A DNA stretch of 64,000 nucleotides, taken from positions 1-64,000 of the forward strand of contig CAZKGM010000009.1 of the NCBI GenBank assembly GCA_964552395.1, written 5' to 3'. The notes beneath the pieces were generated by a model that had not been told where the DNA came from, made no database searches, and saw nothing but the letters and a program-made list of their open reading frames with translations. Made by a program: the position numbers and the translations under genes. This DNA is from JAJDNH01 sp964552395 (GTDB lineage Bacteria > Acidobacteriota > Thermoanaerobaculia > Thermoanaerobaculales > Sulfomarinibacteraceae). Shown here piece by piece: positions 42,937 through 51,311 of the stretch. Position 1 is the first letter of the stretch; the number at the start of each line of letters is the position of its first letter.

Positions 42937-43905
42937 ATGCAGCCCAGATATCTGCTTGTCGCCGACCCGGTGAAGACGCTGAACTCCGAGTTCGATCTCG
43001 GCGTCTGCGTCAGCCGGGAGCTCATCCGGCGCGGCCTTCATGTCGACTACCTCGATCTGCTGGCCTCCGACGTCAGCCTGCCGAGCGAGCGCTACCTGGC
43101 CGCCTTGCCAGTGCGCGAAATCCTCTCTTCGGACGCTTCCCAATCGCCGTTCTGGGAGCTCGGTCCACAGCGTGAGGCAGACCTCAGAGAGTACGAAGTC
43201 GTCCTGCAGCGCAAGGACCCTCCGGTTGATGAGACCTTCGTCGCGTACTGCCGCCACTTCGAGCGAGCGCCGCAGGAGGTTCTGCAGATCAATCGTCCGC
43301 CTGCGACGTACCAGCTCTCAGAGCACACATTGATCCTCGACTACCCGCAGTTTGCAGCGCCGACGTGGGTGTGCTCGACAGCGGCGGAGCTGATCGAGGC
43401 GGTTCGGCTCCAACCCGGAGAGGCCGTGGCCAAGCCGAAGAGCACCTACTGCGGGATCGGCATTGCCTTCTTCGCGCCCGAGACCGCAGAGGGAACGCTG
43501 CAAGAGTACTGGAAGAAGTGGGGGCCCGAGGTCGTCGTGCAGCCCTATCTCGAAGCGATCGAGGAGACCGGCGACCTGCGAATCCTGACCTTGAACGGAC
43601 GGGTGCTCGGCTCCGTGCTGCGGGTGCCGCGCTCAGGGTCGAGGCTCGCCAATCTCCACCAGGGGGCGACAGCGGCGCGGCTCGAGCCCACCGCACGACA
43701 GCTTGAGGCATGCCGGGTGATCTCGCGCGATCTGGTCGAGAAGGGTCTCTACCTGCTCGGCTTCGACTTCATCGGCGAGCACCTGACCGAGGTCAACATC
43801 ACGAGCCCGACGACGATAGTGCAGATTGGGCAGGTGATGGGCAAGCGAGCCGAGGTCGAGATGGTGGATGAGCTGGAACAGATGCGGATGGCACGACTCC
43901 GCTGA
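42937..43905 (+). CDS. Glutathione synthetase-like ATP-grasp ligase
   Basis: 322 residues from the ATG at 42937, with GGAGGAG 6 bases upstream. The prokaryotic GshB plan is visible: the N-terminal domain with R-K-D-P-P-V-D-E-T-F (about residue 90), the ATP-grasp K-P-K region, and the C-terminal E-V-N-I-T-S-P-T metal-binding motif. The L-R-T-H-Q-G loop of E. coli GshB is replaced by A-N-L-H-Q-G-A. It probably joins gamma-glutamylcysteine to glycine, or a related substrate. No gamma-glutamylcysteine synthetase is in the window. A GshB-related peptide ligase remains possible. Confidence 0.82.
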   Translation: MQPRYLLVADPVKTLNSEFDLGVCVSRELIRRGLHVDYLDLLASDVSLPSERYLAALPVREILSSDASQSPFWELGPQREADLREYEVVLQRKDPPVDETFVAYCRHFERAPQEVLQINRPPATYQLSEHTLILDYPQFAAPTWVCSTAAELIEAVRLQPGEAVAKPKSTYCGIGIAFFAPETAEGTLQEYWKKWGPEVVVQPYLEAIEETGDLRILTLNGRVLGSVLRVPRSGSRLANLHQGATAARLEPTARQLEACRVISRDLVEKGLYLLGFDFIGEHLTEVNITSPTTIVQIGQVMGKRAEVEMVDELEQMRMARLR

Positions 43906-44038
43906 CCCGGCCACATGCCGACTCCCTCGGCACGTGTCGGCTTGTGTGCGGTCTTGACCGAGGTCATGGCATTCCACCCGCCGATGACGGAGTATCGACA
44001 ACGTGAGGCCGGAGTTTGGCCACTACCTGGAGGTACCG

Positions 44039-44419
44039 ATGAGTGAGTCCGAAAGCGGTTCGGGAAGCAGCGCTACGTTGGGGATGGAACCGGCACGCGC
44101 GGTGGTCCTCAGTGATCTCGTCAGTTACGCCGAGGGTTCGATCGTCAGTCGTACCTTGGCCCGGACGTCGGCCGGATCCATGAGCCTGTTCGCCTTCGAG
44201 GTTGGACAGCAGCTCTCCGAGCACACGGCTCCGTTCGACGCTCTTGTACAGGTCCTGGACGGGCGCGTGGAGCTGGTCATCGGCGGTGAGGCCGTGGTTG
44301 CCGCGGCCGGCGAATCGGTGCTGATGCCGGCGAACGTGCCGCACGCCGTCAACGCCCGCCAGCGGTTCAAGATGCTCCTGACGATGCTCAAGGCGTCGGC
44401 TGCCGATGGTGGGAGATGA
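44039..44419 (+). CDS. Cupin-domain protein
   Basis: 126 residues from the ATG at 44039 (GGAGGT 4 bases upstream; a GTG further up is less likely). It is a single small cupin barrel (about 40-115) with conserved turns: H-T-A-P-F-D-A-L-V, G-G-E, and P-A-N-V-P-H-A as the second metal motif. The first motif has only one clear His. Its ATGA overlap with the 4Fe-4S gene means they work together; cupin-ferredoxin pairs of this kind occur in anaerobes, with unknown function. Confidence 0.85.
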   Translation: MSESESGSGSSATLGMEPARAVVLSDLVSYAEGSIVSRTLARTSAGSMSLFAFEVGQQLSEHTAPFDALVQVLDGRVELVIGGEAVVAAAGESVLMPANVPHAVNARQRFKMLLTMLKASAADGGR

Positions 44420-45204
44420 CGGTGGCCAGGCGCGAAGTCATCCACATCGACGAGAAACTGTGCGACGGCTGCGGGGAGTGCGTTCCGTCGTGCGCCGAGG
44501 GTGCTCTCGCCATCGTCGGTGGCAAGGCGCGGCTGGCCAACGATGCTTACTGCGACGGCCTGGGAGCTTGTCTCGGACACTGCCCGCAGGGGGCGATCAC
44601 GGTTGTGAAACGGCAGGCGGCACCCTTCGACGCGGCCGCCGTTCAACGACATCTGGCCGAGCAGTGCCCGGATGCGGGCCGGCAGCCTGCGGCGCGGGGC
44701 ATCCCCGTGCTCGGCTCGCTTCCTGCCACGGGCGGAGGCTGCCCGGGCTCGCGAGCGGTGACGCTCGTACCGCCTGACGCAGTCGAGGCAGGGGCGGCCG
44801 TGGACGGGCACTCGCCATCTTGGCTGCGGCACTGGCCGGTGCAGCTGCACCTGGTACCGCCTGCCGCGCCTTTCTACCGCGGCGCGGACGTTCTGCTGGC
44901 AGCGGACTGTTCGGCGTTCGCCGTGGGTGACTTTCATGGCAGGTTTCTCCGCGGACGCGCCCTCGCTATTGCCTGTCCGAAGCTGGACGACGAGCAGGAC
45001 CGCTACGTCGCGACGCTGGTGGCGATGATCGACGAGGCCCGTATCCGAAGCCTCACCGTGCTGGTCATGGAGGTGCCGTGTTGCCACGGGCTGGTGCAGC
45101 TGGCACGGCGCGCCCTGGCCGCCTCCGCGCGCCCGGTCCCGGTGAGCGTGATCGTGGTCTCCGCAACCGGCGCCGTGCTCGCCGAAAGGACGCTGGTGGC
45201 TTGA
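44416..45204 (+). CDS. 4Fe-4S ferredoxin-domain protein
   Basis: 262 residues; the ATG overlaps the cupin stop (ATGA). The N-terminal 2[4Fe-4S] ferredoxin module (about 8-62) has C-D-G-C-G-E-C-V-P-S-C and a second, variant cluster motif C-D-G-L-G-A-C-L-G-H-C-P. A larger C-terminal domain (about 100-262) has further Cys at C-P-K and V-P-C-C-H-G, so extra metal or redox sites are possible. It is cytoplasmic and probably an electron donor or sensor coupled to the cupin. A hairpin follows. Confidence 0.88.
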   Translation: MTVARREVIHIDEKLCDGCGECVPSCAEGALAIVGGKARLANDAYCDGLGACLGHCPQGAITVVKRQAAPFDAAAVQRHLAEQCPDAGRQPAARGIPVLGSLPATGGGCPGSRAVTLVPPDAVEAGAAVDGHSPSWLRHWPVQLHLVPPAAPFYRGADVLLAADCSAFAVGDFHGRFLRGRALAIACPKLDDEQDRYVATLVAMIDEARIRSLTVLVMEVPCCHGLVQLARRALAASARPVPVSVIVVSATGAVLAERTLVA

Positions 45205-45205
45205 A

Positions 45206-45233
45206 CCGACTCTGACGCAAGACTCAGAGTCGG
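45206..45233. terminator. Hairpin after the ferredoxin gene
   Basis: Perfect 10-bp stem (arm CCGACTCTGA, 45206-45215 and 45224-45233) with an 8-nt loop, starting 1 bp past the stop of the plus-strand gene. There is no T-run, so it may be a Rho-dependent or mRNA-stabilising structure rather than an intrinsic terminator. Confidence 0.5.
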
Positions 45234-45283
45234 GGACCTCCAGCCGCTGGATGCCTTCAGGACGGGCTACGCGACACGCGGTC

Positions 45284-45508
45284 CTATCGGATGATCCCCG
45301 AGGCTCGGCCGAGGAGGGCGTTGTACTCCCTGGCGTCGCCGTCGTCCTTGCCGCCGACCGGCGTGCCGCAGACGGCACAGCGGTACTCGTACTTGTTGCC
45401 GGTCGGGAGGACAAGGAGGAGGTGCCGCCGCACCGGCTGCGCTGCACTGCAGGTCGGGCAGTAGACCTCGGAAACCTCGAGGGTATCGAACTCGCGTCTT
45501 TCACTCAT
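45284..45508 (-). CDS. Small zinc-ribbon protein (hypothetical)
   Basis: 74 residues. Two Cys pairs, C-P-T-C at about 17-20 and C-A-V-C at about 44-47, make a classical zinc ribbon of about 30 residues flanked by short tails. It has the size of stand-alone ribbon proteins that act as nucleic-acid or protein adaptors. No partner gene is adjacent. AGGAG-like bases before the ATG support the start. Confidence 0.75.
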   Translation of the reverse strand: MSERREFDTLEVSEVYCPTCSAAQPVRRHLLLVLPTGNKYEYRCAVCGTPVGGKDDGDAREYNALLGRASGIIR

Positions 45509-45671
45509 CGTGAAGGAGGATAGGCAACCGGCGCCATCGCGTCAACACGAGTGAGGGCCGCGTGGAGAGCTTGCTCCAAGGCCCTGAGTTCTGTAGAGTT
45601 GGGAGCAGGCCGCGTGTTTCGGGTCCTGAGACAAACAGTGGATCGCCAGGTGGCGCAGCACAGGATGGGGG

Positions 45672-47636
45672 GTGCTCGTGTTCCAGCGGTACGGCATTCG
45701 GCGCAAGCTCGTGATCGGCATCGTCGGCGTCCTCGTGGTTCTCCTCGGAGGGCTGGGGTTTTGGGCCGTCAGCTATATCAATCGGATGACGCGCCAGCGC
45801 GTTTACTCGGACGCCCTCGGCCTCGTCGACGTCGGCGCCAACCGTATCACAGGGTTTTTCGACGAGCGGGGGCGGATTGTGGCCACGTTCGCCGAGAATC
45901 CCGAGTTCCTGCAGTGGGCCGGCTCGCTTGAACGAAGTGGCCGGGCGGAGGCAGGGGCGAGCCGGGAGCTCAGCAACCTGATCGCGTATACCAAGCGCAT
46001 CACTGACGGCGACCCCAGCGTTCTTTCGGCTTGGTTTGCCTTGAACTCGACCGGCGAGTACTTCCGTGAGGATGGACGTGTAGAAAGGGAAGGTTACGAC
46101 GCGCGCAAGCGGCCCTGGTGGTCGGCCGCCGTGCAAAAGGACCAGCTGTACGTGTCCGACCCGGCCGTGGATCTCGTCAGGGGCTACGTCTCGGTACCGG
46201 TGCAATTGGCCGTTCACTTCGACGACGGTCGTCTTCTCGGGGTCATCGGTATCGATGTCCTGTTGACCACGGTCGCCGACATGGTGCGTACGATCCGCTA
46301 CGGCGGGGAGGGGATGGCTTTTCTGGCCGACTCTTCGGGGCGGATGGTGTACTACCCCGGGATCAAGGTGACCGGCGCCGCCGACAGCGGGTTGCCGAAG
46401 CTCCTCGATGTCTTTTCGGATGGCGGCGGGTTCGACACCGTCGAGCAGCGGATGACCGGGGGTGAGCGGGGGATGGCTCGAGTCACCTGGCGCGGCCAGT
46501 CCTACCTGGTGCTGTTCGCTCCGGTGCGCGCCGAGCAGCCTGCCCTGGACTGGTCGTTGGGTCTCCTGGTACCTGAAGGGCTGGTGACGTCGCCGATCCG
46601 GCGCCTCCAGCTGTTCTCCCTCCTGGGCGTGCTCCTGACAATCGCGCTGGTCGCCGGAGCGCTGATCCTGCTCACCTCGGCGATCGTCACCCGGCCGGTG
46701 AACGGCCTGGTTGAGCGGTTCCGGGACATTGCAAGCGGCCATGGCGACCTGACTCAAAAGGTGGAAATCTCCTCCAACGACGAGCTCGGCGACCTGGGAT
46801 CACTTTTCAACAGCTTCGTTGCCGGAATTCGGGATGATGTCTCGGCGGTGGCGGAGCAGTCGGGTAGCCTCGCTTCCGCGTCGGAGCAGCTGTCCGGGCT
46901 GAGCCAGCAGATCGCGAGCGCTACGGAGGAGACCTCGAGCCAGGCTGGGATGGTGTCAGCGGCTGCCGAGCAGGTCAGCACCAACGTGCAGTCGGTAGCC
47001 ACGGCTAGCGAGCAGATGAGCTCGAGCATCCGGGAGATCGCCAAGAGCGCCACCGAAGCTGCCCGGGTTGCCAGTGATGCAGTTGTAATCGCCAGCGACA
47101 CGGTTCAGAGGTTTGGTGACCTGATGACGAGCGGAGAGAAGATCGCGCGCGTCGTCGAGGTGATCCGTACGATCGCCGAGCAGACGAACCTCCTCGCGCT
47201 CAACGCCACCATCGAGGCCGCCCGTGCGGGGGAGGCGGGCAAGGGCTTTGGCGTTGTTGCCGGAGAGGTCAAGGCTCTGGCAAACCAGACTGCGCAGGCC
47301 ACCGAGGAAATCGAGGCGAACATCGGGGCGATCCGCGGCTTGACCGAAGCGGCGGGTGAAGCCATCGGCCAGGTTACCGAGACCATTCACCGCATCAACG
47401 ACATCCAAACTGTGATCGCCTCAGCGGTAGAGGAGCAGAGCGCCACTACCGCCGAGATCGGACAGAACGTGGCAGAGGCTGCACGAGGCGTCGACGATAT
47501 CGCGCAGAGCATTGCAGGCTTTGCCGAGGTGGCGCAGGAAACCGCCTCGGGGGCTAGCTCCATCGAGGGGGCGGCGGAGTCACTGGCGGCGACGGCCGCC
47601 CGCCTCCAGGCGATCGTGGAGCGGTTCCAGTACTGA
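45672..47636 (+). CDS. Methyl-accepting chemotaxis protein (dCACHE-HAMP-MCP)
   Basis: 654 residues; GTG start at 45672 (a GTG two codons later is equally placed after the G-rich site). Transmembrane helix 1 (about 10-34) leads to a periplasmic double-CACHE sensor of about 270 residues, then helix 2 (about 313-336), a HAMP domain, and a coiled-coil signalling domain. The signalling hairpin tip is E-A-A-R-A-G-E-A-G-K-G-F-x-V-V-A. Gln/Glu-rich methylation regions lie on both arms. No C-terminal NWETF-like tether is present. First gene of the che operon; it should feed the CheA downstream. Confidence 0.95.
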   Translation: MLVFQRYGIRRKLVIGIVGVLVVLLGGLGFWAVSYINRMTRQRVYSDALGLVDVGANRITGFFDERGRIVATFAENPEFLQWAGSLERSGRAEAGASRELSNLIAYTKRITDGDPSVLSAWFALNSTGEYFREDGRVEREGYDARKRPWWSAAVQKDQLYVSDPAVDLVRGYVSVPVQLAVHFDDGRLLGVIGIDVLLTTVADMVRTIRYGGEGMAFLADSSGRMVYYPGIKVTGAADSGLPKLLDVFSDGGGFDTVEQRMTGGERGMARVTWRGQSYLVLFAPVRAEQPALDWSLGLLVPEGLVTSPIRRLQLFSLLGVLLTIALVAGALILLTSAIVTRPVNGLVERFRDIASGHGDLTQKVEISSNDELGDLGSLFNSFVAGIRDDVSAVAEQSGSLASASEQLSGLSQQIASATEETSSQAGMVSAAAEQVSTNVQSVATASEQMSSSIREIAKSATEAARVASDAVVIASDTVQRFGDLMTSGEKIARVVEVIRTIAEQTNLLALNATIEAARAGEAGKGFGVVAGEVKALANQTAQATEEIEANIGAIRGLTEAAGEAIGQVTETIHRINDIQTVIASAVEEQSATTAEIGQNVAEAARGVDDIAQSIAGFAEVAQETASGASSIEGAAESLAATAARLQAIVERFQY

Positions 47637-47650
47637 GCCGGGGAGGCATC

Positions 47651-48028
47651 GTGGAGGAGTTTCTCGATGAGTTCCTGGACGAAGCTAACGAGATGGTGAC
47701 CGCGCTCGCTGCGGCCATCGATGACCTGGCTGAGCGCCCGAGCGACGGCACGGCACGGAACACTGCGTACCGCTGCGTCCACGTGATCCGCGGTGGCGCA
47801 GGTTTCCTCGGCCTCGGGCGCGTCGAGCGACTCGGCGCGGCTGGGGAGAGACTGCTTGGACCGATCGCGGCGGAGAACCTCGAGCCAACCGCTCGGCGGC
47901 TCGATGTTGCGCGCAAGCTGGGGCTCACGTTGCAAGGTGTCCTGCACTCGGTTCGCGAAGAGGGTTCAGAACCGGCCGGAGACGACGGGGACCTGCTGGC
48001 CGGGATCGAAGCCGCGGTCCACCTATGA
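47651..48028 (+). CDS. Stand-alone HPt (histidine phosphotransfer) protein
   Basis: 125 residues; GTG start with GGGGAGG 4 bases upstream. The HPt helix carries the phospho-acceptor His44 in C-V-H-V-I-R-G-G-A-G-F-L-G. The sequence closely follows the CheA P1 domain downstream (there A-V-H-T-I-K-G-T-C-G-F-L-E), so it looks like a duplicate of P1 without the rest. It may be phosphorylated by CheA and act as a phosphate sink or relay. Confidence 0.85.
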   Translation: MEEFLDEFLDEANEMVTALAAAIDDLAERPSDGTARNTAYRCVHVIRGGAGFLGLGRVERLGAAGERLLGPIAAENLEPTARRLDVARKLGLTLQGVLHSVREEGSEPAGDDGDLLAGIEAAVHL

Positions 48029-48113
48029 GCTGGCAGTCGGAGAACCGTGCCGACCTCGGCGGCCTGGAGATTCACGACGCGGGAAGGCAGCCCTGCTGTC
48101 GAACGGTGTGGGG

Positions 48114-50426
48114 ATGAACGACAGGGATAACATCGTCGCCGAGTTCCTCGCCGAGAGCTTCGAGCAGCTCGAAGAGGTGGACCGCGACGTGCTGACCCTG
48201 GAGTCGGGACAGGCTGATCGTGCACTGCTGGACCGGGTCTTCCGTGCCGTTCACACCATCAAGGGAACGTGCGGCTTTCTGGAGCTCGGGCGCCTGGAGG
48301 CGCTGAGCCATGCCGGAGAAGGCCTGCTGACGTTGCTGCGCGACGAAACGCAGAACGCAGCGCCAGAGGTGGCGCCGCTGCTGCTGGAGCTCGTCGACAC
48401 CCTTCGCGTGATGCTGAAGCAGATTCAGAGCAGCGGCAAGGACGATGGTGTGGATGCGAGCGCGGTTGTGCAACGGCTCGAGGCCGCCCGCGAGCGCTTG
48501 GCCGGCAAACCTGTGAGCGGTGTGACAGCACAAAACGTGGCGGCGCGGGCAAAGAAGCCGCGAAAGGCTCGGACGAAGACCGCGGCCCCGCCTTCACGCA
48601 AGGCGGCCTCGCGGAGCGACAAGACCGGCGGCGCTGTGGCTTCCCCGTCACCGCCGGGTTCGGTCAAGGGTTCAGGGCATGGCTCGCCGCAGGCGCCTAC
48701 GTCGACTCCTTCTCCTGCCGTTGCGGTCCGTAGCTCCGCAGACTCCTTCGTGCGTGTCGATGTCCATGCTCTCGACCGCATGATGGACCTGGTGGGTGAG
48801 CTGGTGCTGAGCCGGAACCAGTTGGTGCTCGCGGAGTGGGCGGAGCACGATGCTTCGGAGATCGACTCGGTCCAGCGGCTCGACCTGATTACGAGCGAAC
48901 TTCAGGAAGCGATCATGAGGACTCGTCTCGAGCCCGTGAGCAAGGTCTGGGGGAGGTTCCCCCGCCTCGCGCGGGACCTGGCCGAGGGGTGCGGCAAGCG
49001 GGTCCGGTTGGAGATGGAAGGCCAGGGCACCGAGCTCGATCGGGGCCTCATTGAGGCGATCCGCGACCCCCTGACGCACCTCGTGCGCAACGCCGTCGAC
49101 CATGGCATCGAACCTCCCGAAGCAAGGCGGGCGGCGGGGAAGCCGGTGGTCGGGCGGATCTGGTTGCGCGCTTCCCACGAGGGCGGCCATGTGACGATCG
49201 AGGTCGGCGATGACGGTGCCGGGATCAACTCCGGCGCGGTGCTGGACCGGGCGGTCGCGCTCGGCGCGGTCACTGCCAAACAGGCCGCGCGGCTGACGCC
49301 GGGCGAGGCCGTCCGGCTGGTCTTTCTACCCGGCCTTTCCACGAATCGGGAGGTCACCAATCTGTCCGGCCGCGGCGTCGGGCTCGACGTGGTTCGCTCC
49401 AACCTCGAGCGGGTCAACGGTCTCATAGACATCAAGAGCAGCCCCGGGGAAGGGACGGTCATTCGGCTCGAGATTCCCCTCACTCTGGCGATCCTGCCGG
49501 CGCTCGTCGTAGGCACCGGGGGGCAGATGTTCGCCATTCCTCAGGCCAGCGTTGTCGAGCTCGTGCGCCTGGACGGTGTGGAGGGTGCGGGCGTCGAGAT
49601 GGTTCACGGGGCACCGGTGTATCGTCTGCGAGGGCGGCTACTTCCTCTGGTCGTGCTGCGACAGGAGCTCGGCCTCGAGCCGGATGGGGACGAGCGGACG
49701 GCAGGCTCGATCGTGGTTCTCGAGGTTGGAGAGCGTCAACTCGGGCTTGTGGTCGAGTCGGTGACGGACACACAAGAGATCGTTGTCAAGCCTCTTGGAG
49801 CGCTGCTCGACAGGATTCCCGAGTATGCGGGCGCCACGATCCTCGGCGACGGGCGGGTGACCCTTATTCTGGACGTGCTGGGCCTCGCGCAACGAGCGCA
49901 CGTTGTCACGGAGGCCGCTCACGCCGAGGTCGGAGCCGACGATGAAGGCCTGCCGCAACTGGTGTCCCTGAGCGAGGGCTTTCTGCTCTTTCGCAGCCCA
50001 GACGACGGTCGGATGGCGATTCCTCTGGACCGGGTCGTGCGCCTGGAGCTGTTCCCGAGGACGGAAGTGGAGCGGGTGGGAGAGGGCTTCGCGGTCCAGT
50101 ACCGCGGCGACATCCTGCCGCTCGTATTCGTCTTCGACCATCTCGTGGAACGGAGAAACGTACCCCGCGTGAGCGACTCCGAGATCGGGGAGCTGGACGT
50201 GGTCGTTGTGAACTACGGCGCCCACACGGTCGGCCTGGTCGTCGGACCGGTTCTCGACATCGTCGAGGAGATTGTCGGTGTGCGGCAGCCGTCGAGCCGT
50301 GAAGGCATCGTGGAGTGCGCCGTGATCAGGGATCGAGTCACCGAGCTCCTCGATGTCGACTTCATCGTCGGCCGAGCCGGCCCGTCGGTCTTCGCACGTG
50401 CGGCAGGAAGCTGCGAGTCAACATGA
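48114..50426 (+). CDS. cheA: Chemotaxis histidine kinase CheA with tandem CheW-like domains
   Basis: 770 residues from the ATG at 48114. Domains in order: HPt (about 1-105, phospho-His47); a Lys/Ala/Pro-rich linker (about 140-210); dimerisation helices (starting V-D-V-H-A-L-D-R-M-M-D-L-V-G-E-L); and a HATPase with N box H-L-V-R-N-A-V-D-H-G, G1 D-D-G-A-G and G2 G-R-G-V-G-L-D-V-V. Two CheW-like domains follow (about 465-590 and 620-760). No P2 domain is obvious. It phosphorylates CheY and CheB under MCP control. The last base pairs overlap CheW (ATGA). Confidence 0.95.
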   Translation: MNDRDNIVAEFLAESFEQLEEVDRDVLTLESGQADRALLDRVFRAVHTIKGTCGFLELGRLEALSHAGEGLLTLLRDETQNAAPEVAPLLLELVDTLRVMLKQIQSSGKDDGVDASAVVQRLEAARERLAGKPVSGVTAQNVAARAKKPRKARTKTAAPPSRKAASRSDKTGGAVASPSPPGSVKGSGHGSPQAPTSTPSPAVAVRSSADSFVRVDVHALDRMMDLVGELVLSRNQLVLAEWAEHDASEIDSVQRLDLITSELQEAIMRTRLEPVSKVWGRFPRLARDLAEGCGKRVRLEMEGQGTELDRGLIEAIRDPLTHLVRNAVDHGIEPPEARRAAGKPVVGRIWLRASHEGGHVTIEVGDDGAGINSGAVLDRAVALGAVTAKQAARLTPGEAVRLVFLPGLSTNREVTNLSGRGVGLDVVRSNLERVNGLIDIKSSPGEGTVIRLEIPLTLAILPALVVGTGGQMFAIPQASVVELVRLDGVEGAGVEMVHGAPVYRLRGRLLPLVVLRQELGLEPDGDERTAGSIVVLEVGERQLGLVVESVTDTQEIVVKPLGALLDRIPEYAGATILGDGRVTLILDVLGLAQRAHVVTEAAHAEVGADDEGLPQLVSLSEGFLLFRSPDDGRMAIPLDRVVRLELFPRTEVERVGEGFAVQYRGDILPLVFVFDHLVERRNVPRVSDSEIGELDVVVVNYGAHTVGLVVGPVLDIVEEIVGVRQPSSREGIVECAVIRDRVTELLDVDFIVGRAGPSVFARAAGSCEST

Positions 50427-50866
50427 ACGGACGCCGACAGCTGATCACCTTCCGGGTTGGCAAGCACCTCTTCGGCGTCGATATCGACGAGGTTCAGGAG
50501 GTCCTGACCGCCCGCGAGATCTCTCCGGTGCCGCTGGCGCCACCGGAGGTGGAGGGGCTGCTCAACCTGCGGGGGAGGATCGTCACCGCTGTCGAGCTGC
50601 GTCGTCGTCTCGGGCTGCCGGACAGGTCCGCACGACGGGTGCCAATGGTCATCGTGCTGCGACCGGAGAGGGGCTCGGTCAGTCTTCTGGCCGACGCCGT
50701 CGGCGACGTTGTCATTGTTGCCGGCGAGGACTTCGAGGGTCCTCCGGAGACCCTTCGGGGCCAGGCACGGGAGCTCATCCGCGGGGCGTACAAGCTTCCG
50801 CACGAGCTCCTGCTTGTGCTCGAGATCGATCGGGTGCTGGACCTCACGGTAAGGGAGCGGCAGTGA
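50423..50866 (+). CDS. cheW: Chemotaxis adaptor CheW
   Basis: 147 residues from the ATG at 50423 overlapping the cheA stop; the longer open frame is ignored. The CheW fold starts with F-R-V-G-K-H-L-F-G-V-D-I, and the family motif G-L-L-N-L-R-G-R-I-V is at about 47-56. It couples the MCP to CheA at the membrane array. Confidence 0.93.
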   Translation: MNGRRQLITFRVGKHLFGVDIDEVQEVLTAREISPVPLAPPEVEGLLNLRGRIVTAVELRRRLGLPDRSARRVPMVIVLRPERGSVSLLADAVGDVVIVAGEDFEGPPETLRGQARELIRGAYKLPHELLLVLEIDRVLDLTVRERQ

Positions 50867-50933
50867 AAGCATCCTCCGACATCATCATTCTGAGGTGGCG
50901 CGGTCGCCCGGCGACCGGGTGAGGGAGATACAG

Positions 50934-51305
50934 ATGCGGGTTCTGGTCATCGATGACTCGAGAGCGATGCGCTCGATCCTCACCAAGATCATGTCGGACA
51001 TCGGTTTCGACGTGGTCACTGCGGCCCACGGCCGAGAGGGGCTCGAGCGTCTGCAGGAGGACGACGGCATCGGACTGGTGCTGGTGGATTGGAACCTGCC
51101 CGAGATGAATGGCTACGAGTTCGTGCAGGCAGTCCGTGCAGATCATGGGTACGACGATGTCCGTCTGATCATGGTCAGCACCGAAACCGAGCGGGAGAGT
51201 GTGCTGAGGGCCATGGACGCCGGCGTTGACGAGTACGTGATGAAGCCGTTCACCCGGGCGACCATTCTGGAGAAGTTGGCCTTTCTCGGGCTGGCGGACG
51301 GATAG
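50934..51305 (+). CDS. cheY: CheY-type single-domain response regulator
   Basis: 123 residues from the ATG at 50934 (GGGAGA 5 bases upstream). Receiver-domain residues are D7/D8, phospho-acceptor Asp52 (V-D-W-N-L-P), a Thr/Ser switch (S-T-E) and Lys in M-K-P-F. It has no output domain, so it should carry the CheA signal to a motor or other target. The gap before it (50867-50933) holds a 7-bp hairpin CGGTCGC/GCGACCG. Confidence 0.94.
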   Translation: MRVLVIDDSRAMRSILTKIMSDIGFDVVTAAHGREGLERLQEDDGIGLVLVDWNLPEMNGYEFVQAVRADHGYDDVRLIMVSTETERESVLRAMDAGVDEYVMKPFTRATILEKLAFLGLADG

Positions 51306-51311
51306 GCGGAC

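Noticed and set aside
43906..44038. TTGACC near 43962 as a -35 box for the cupin gene
   Set aside because: No -10-like hexamer at 15-19 bp spacing.
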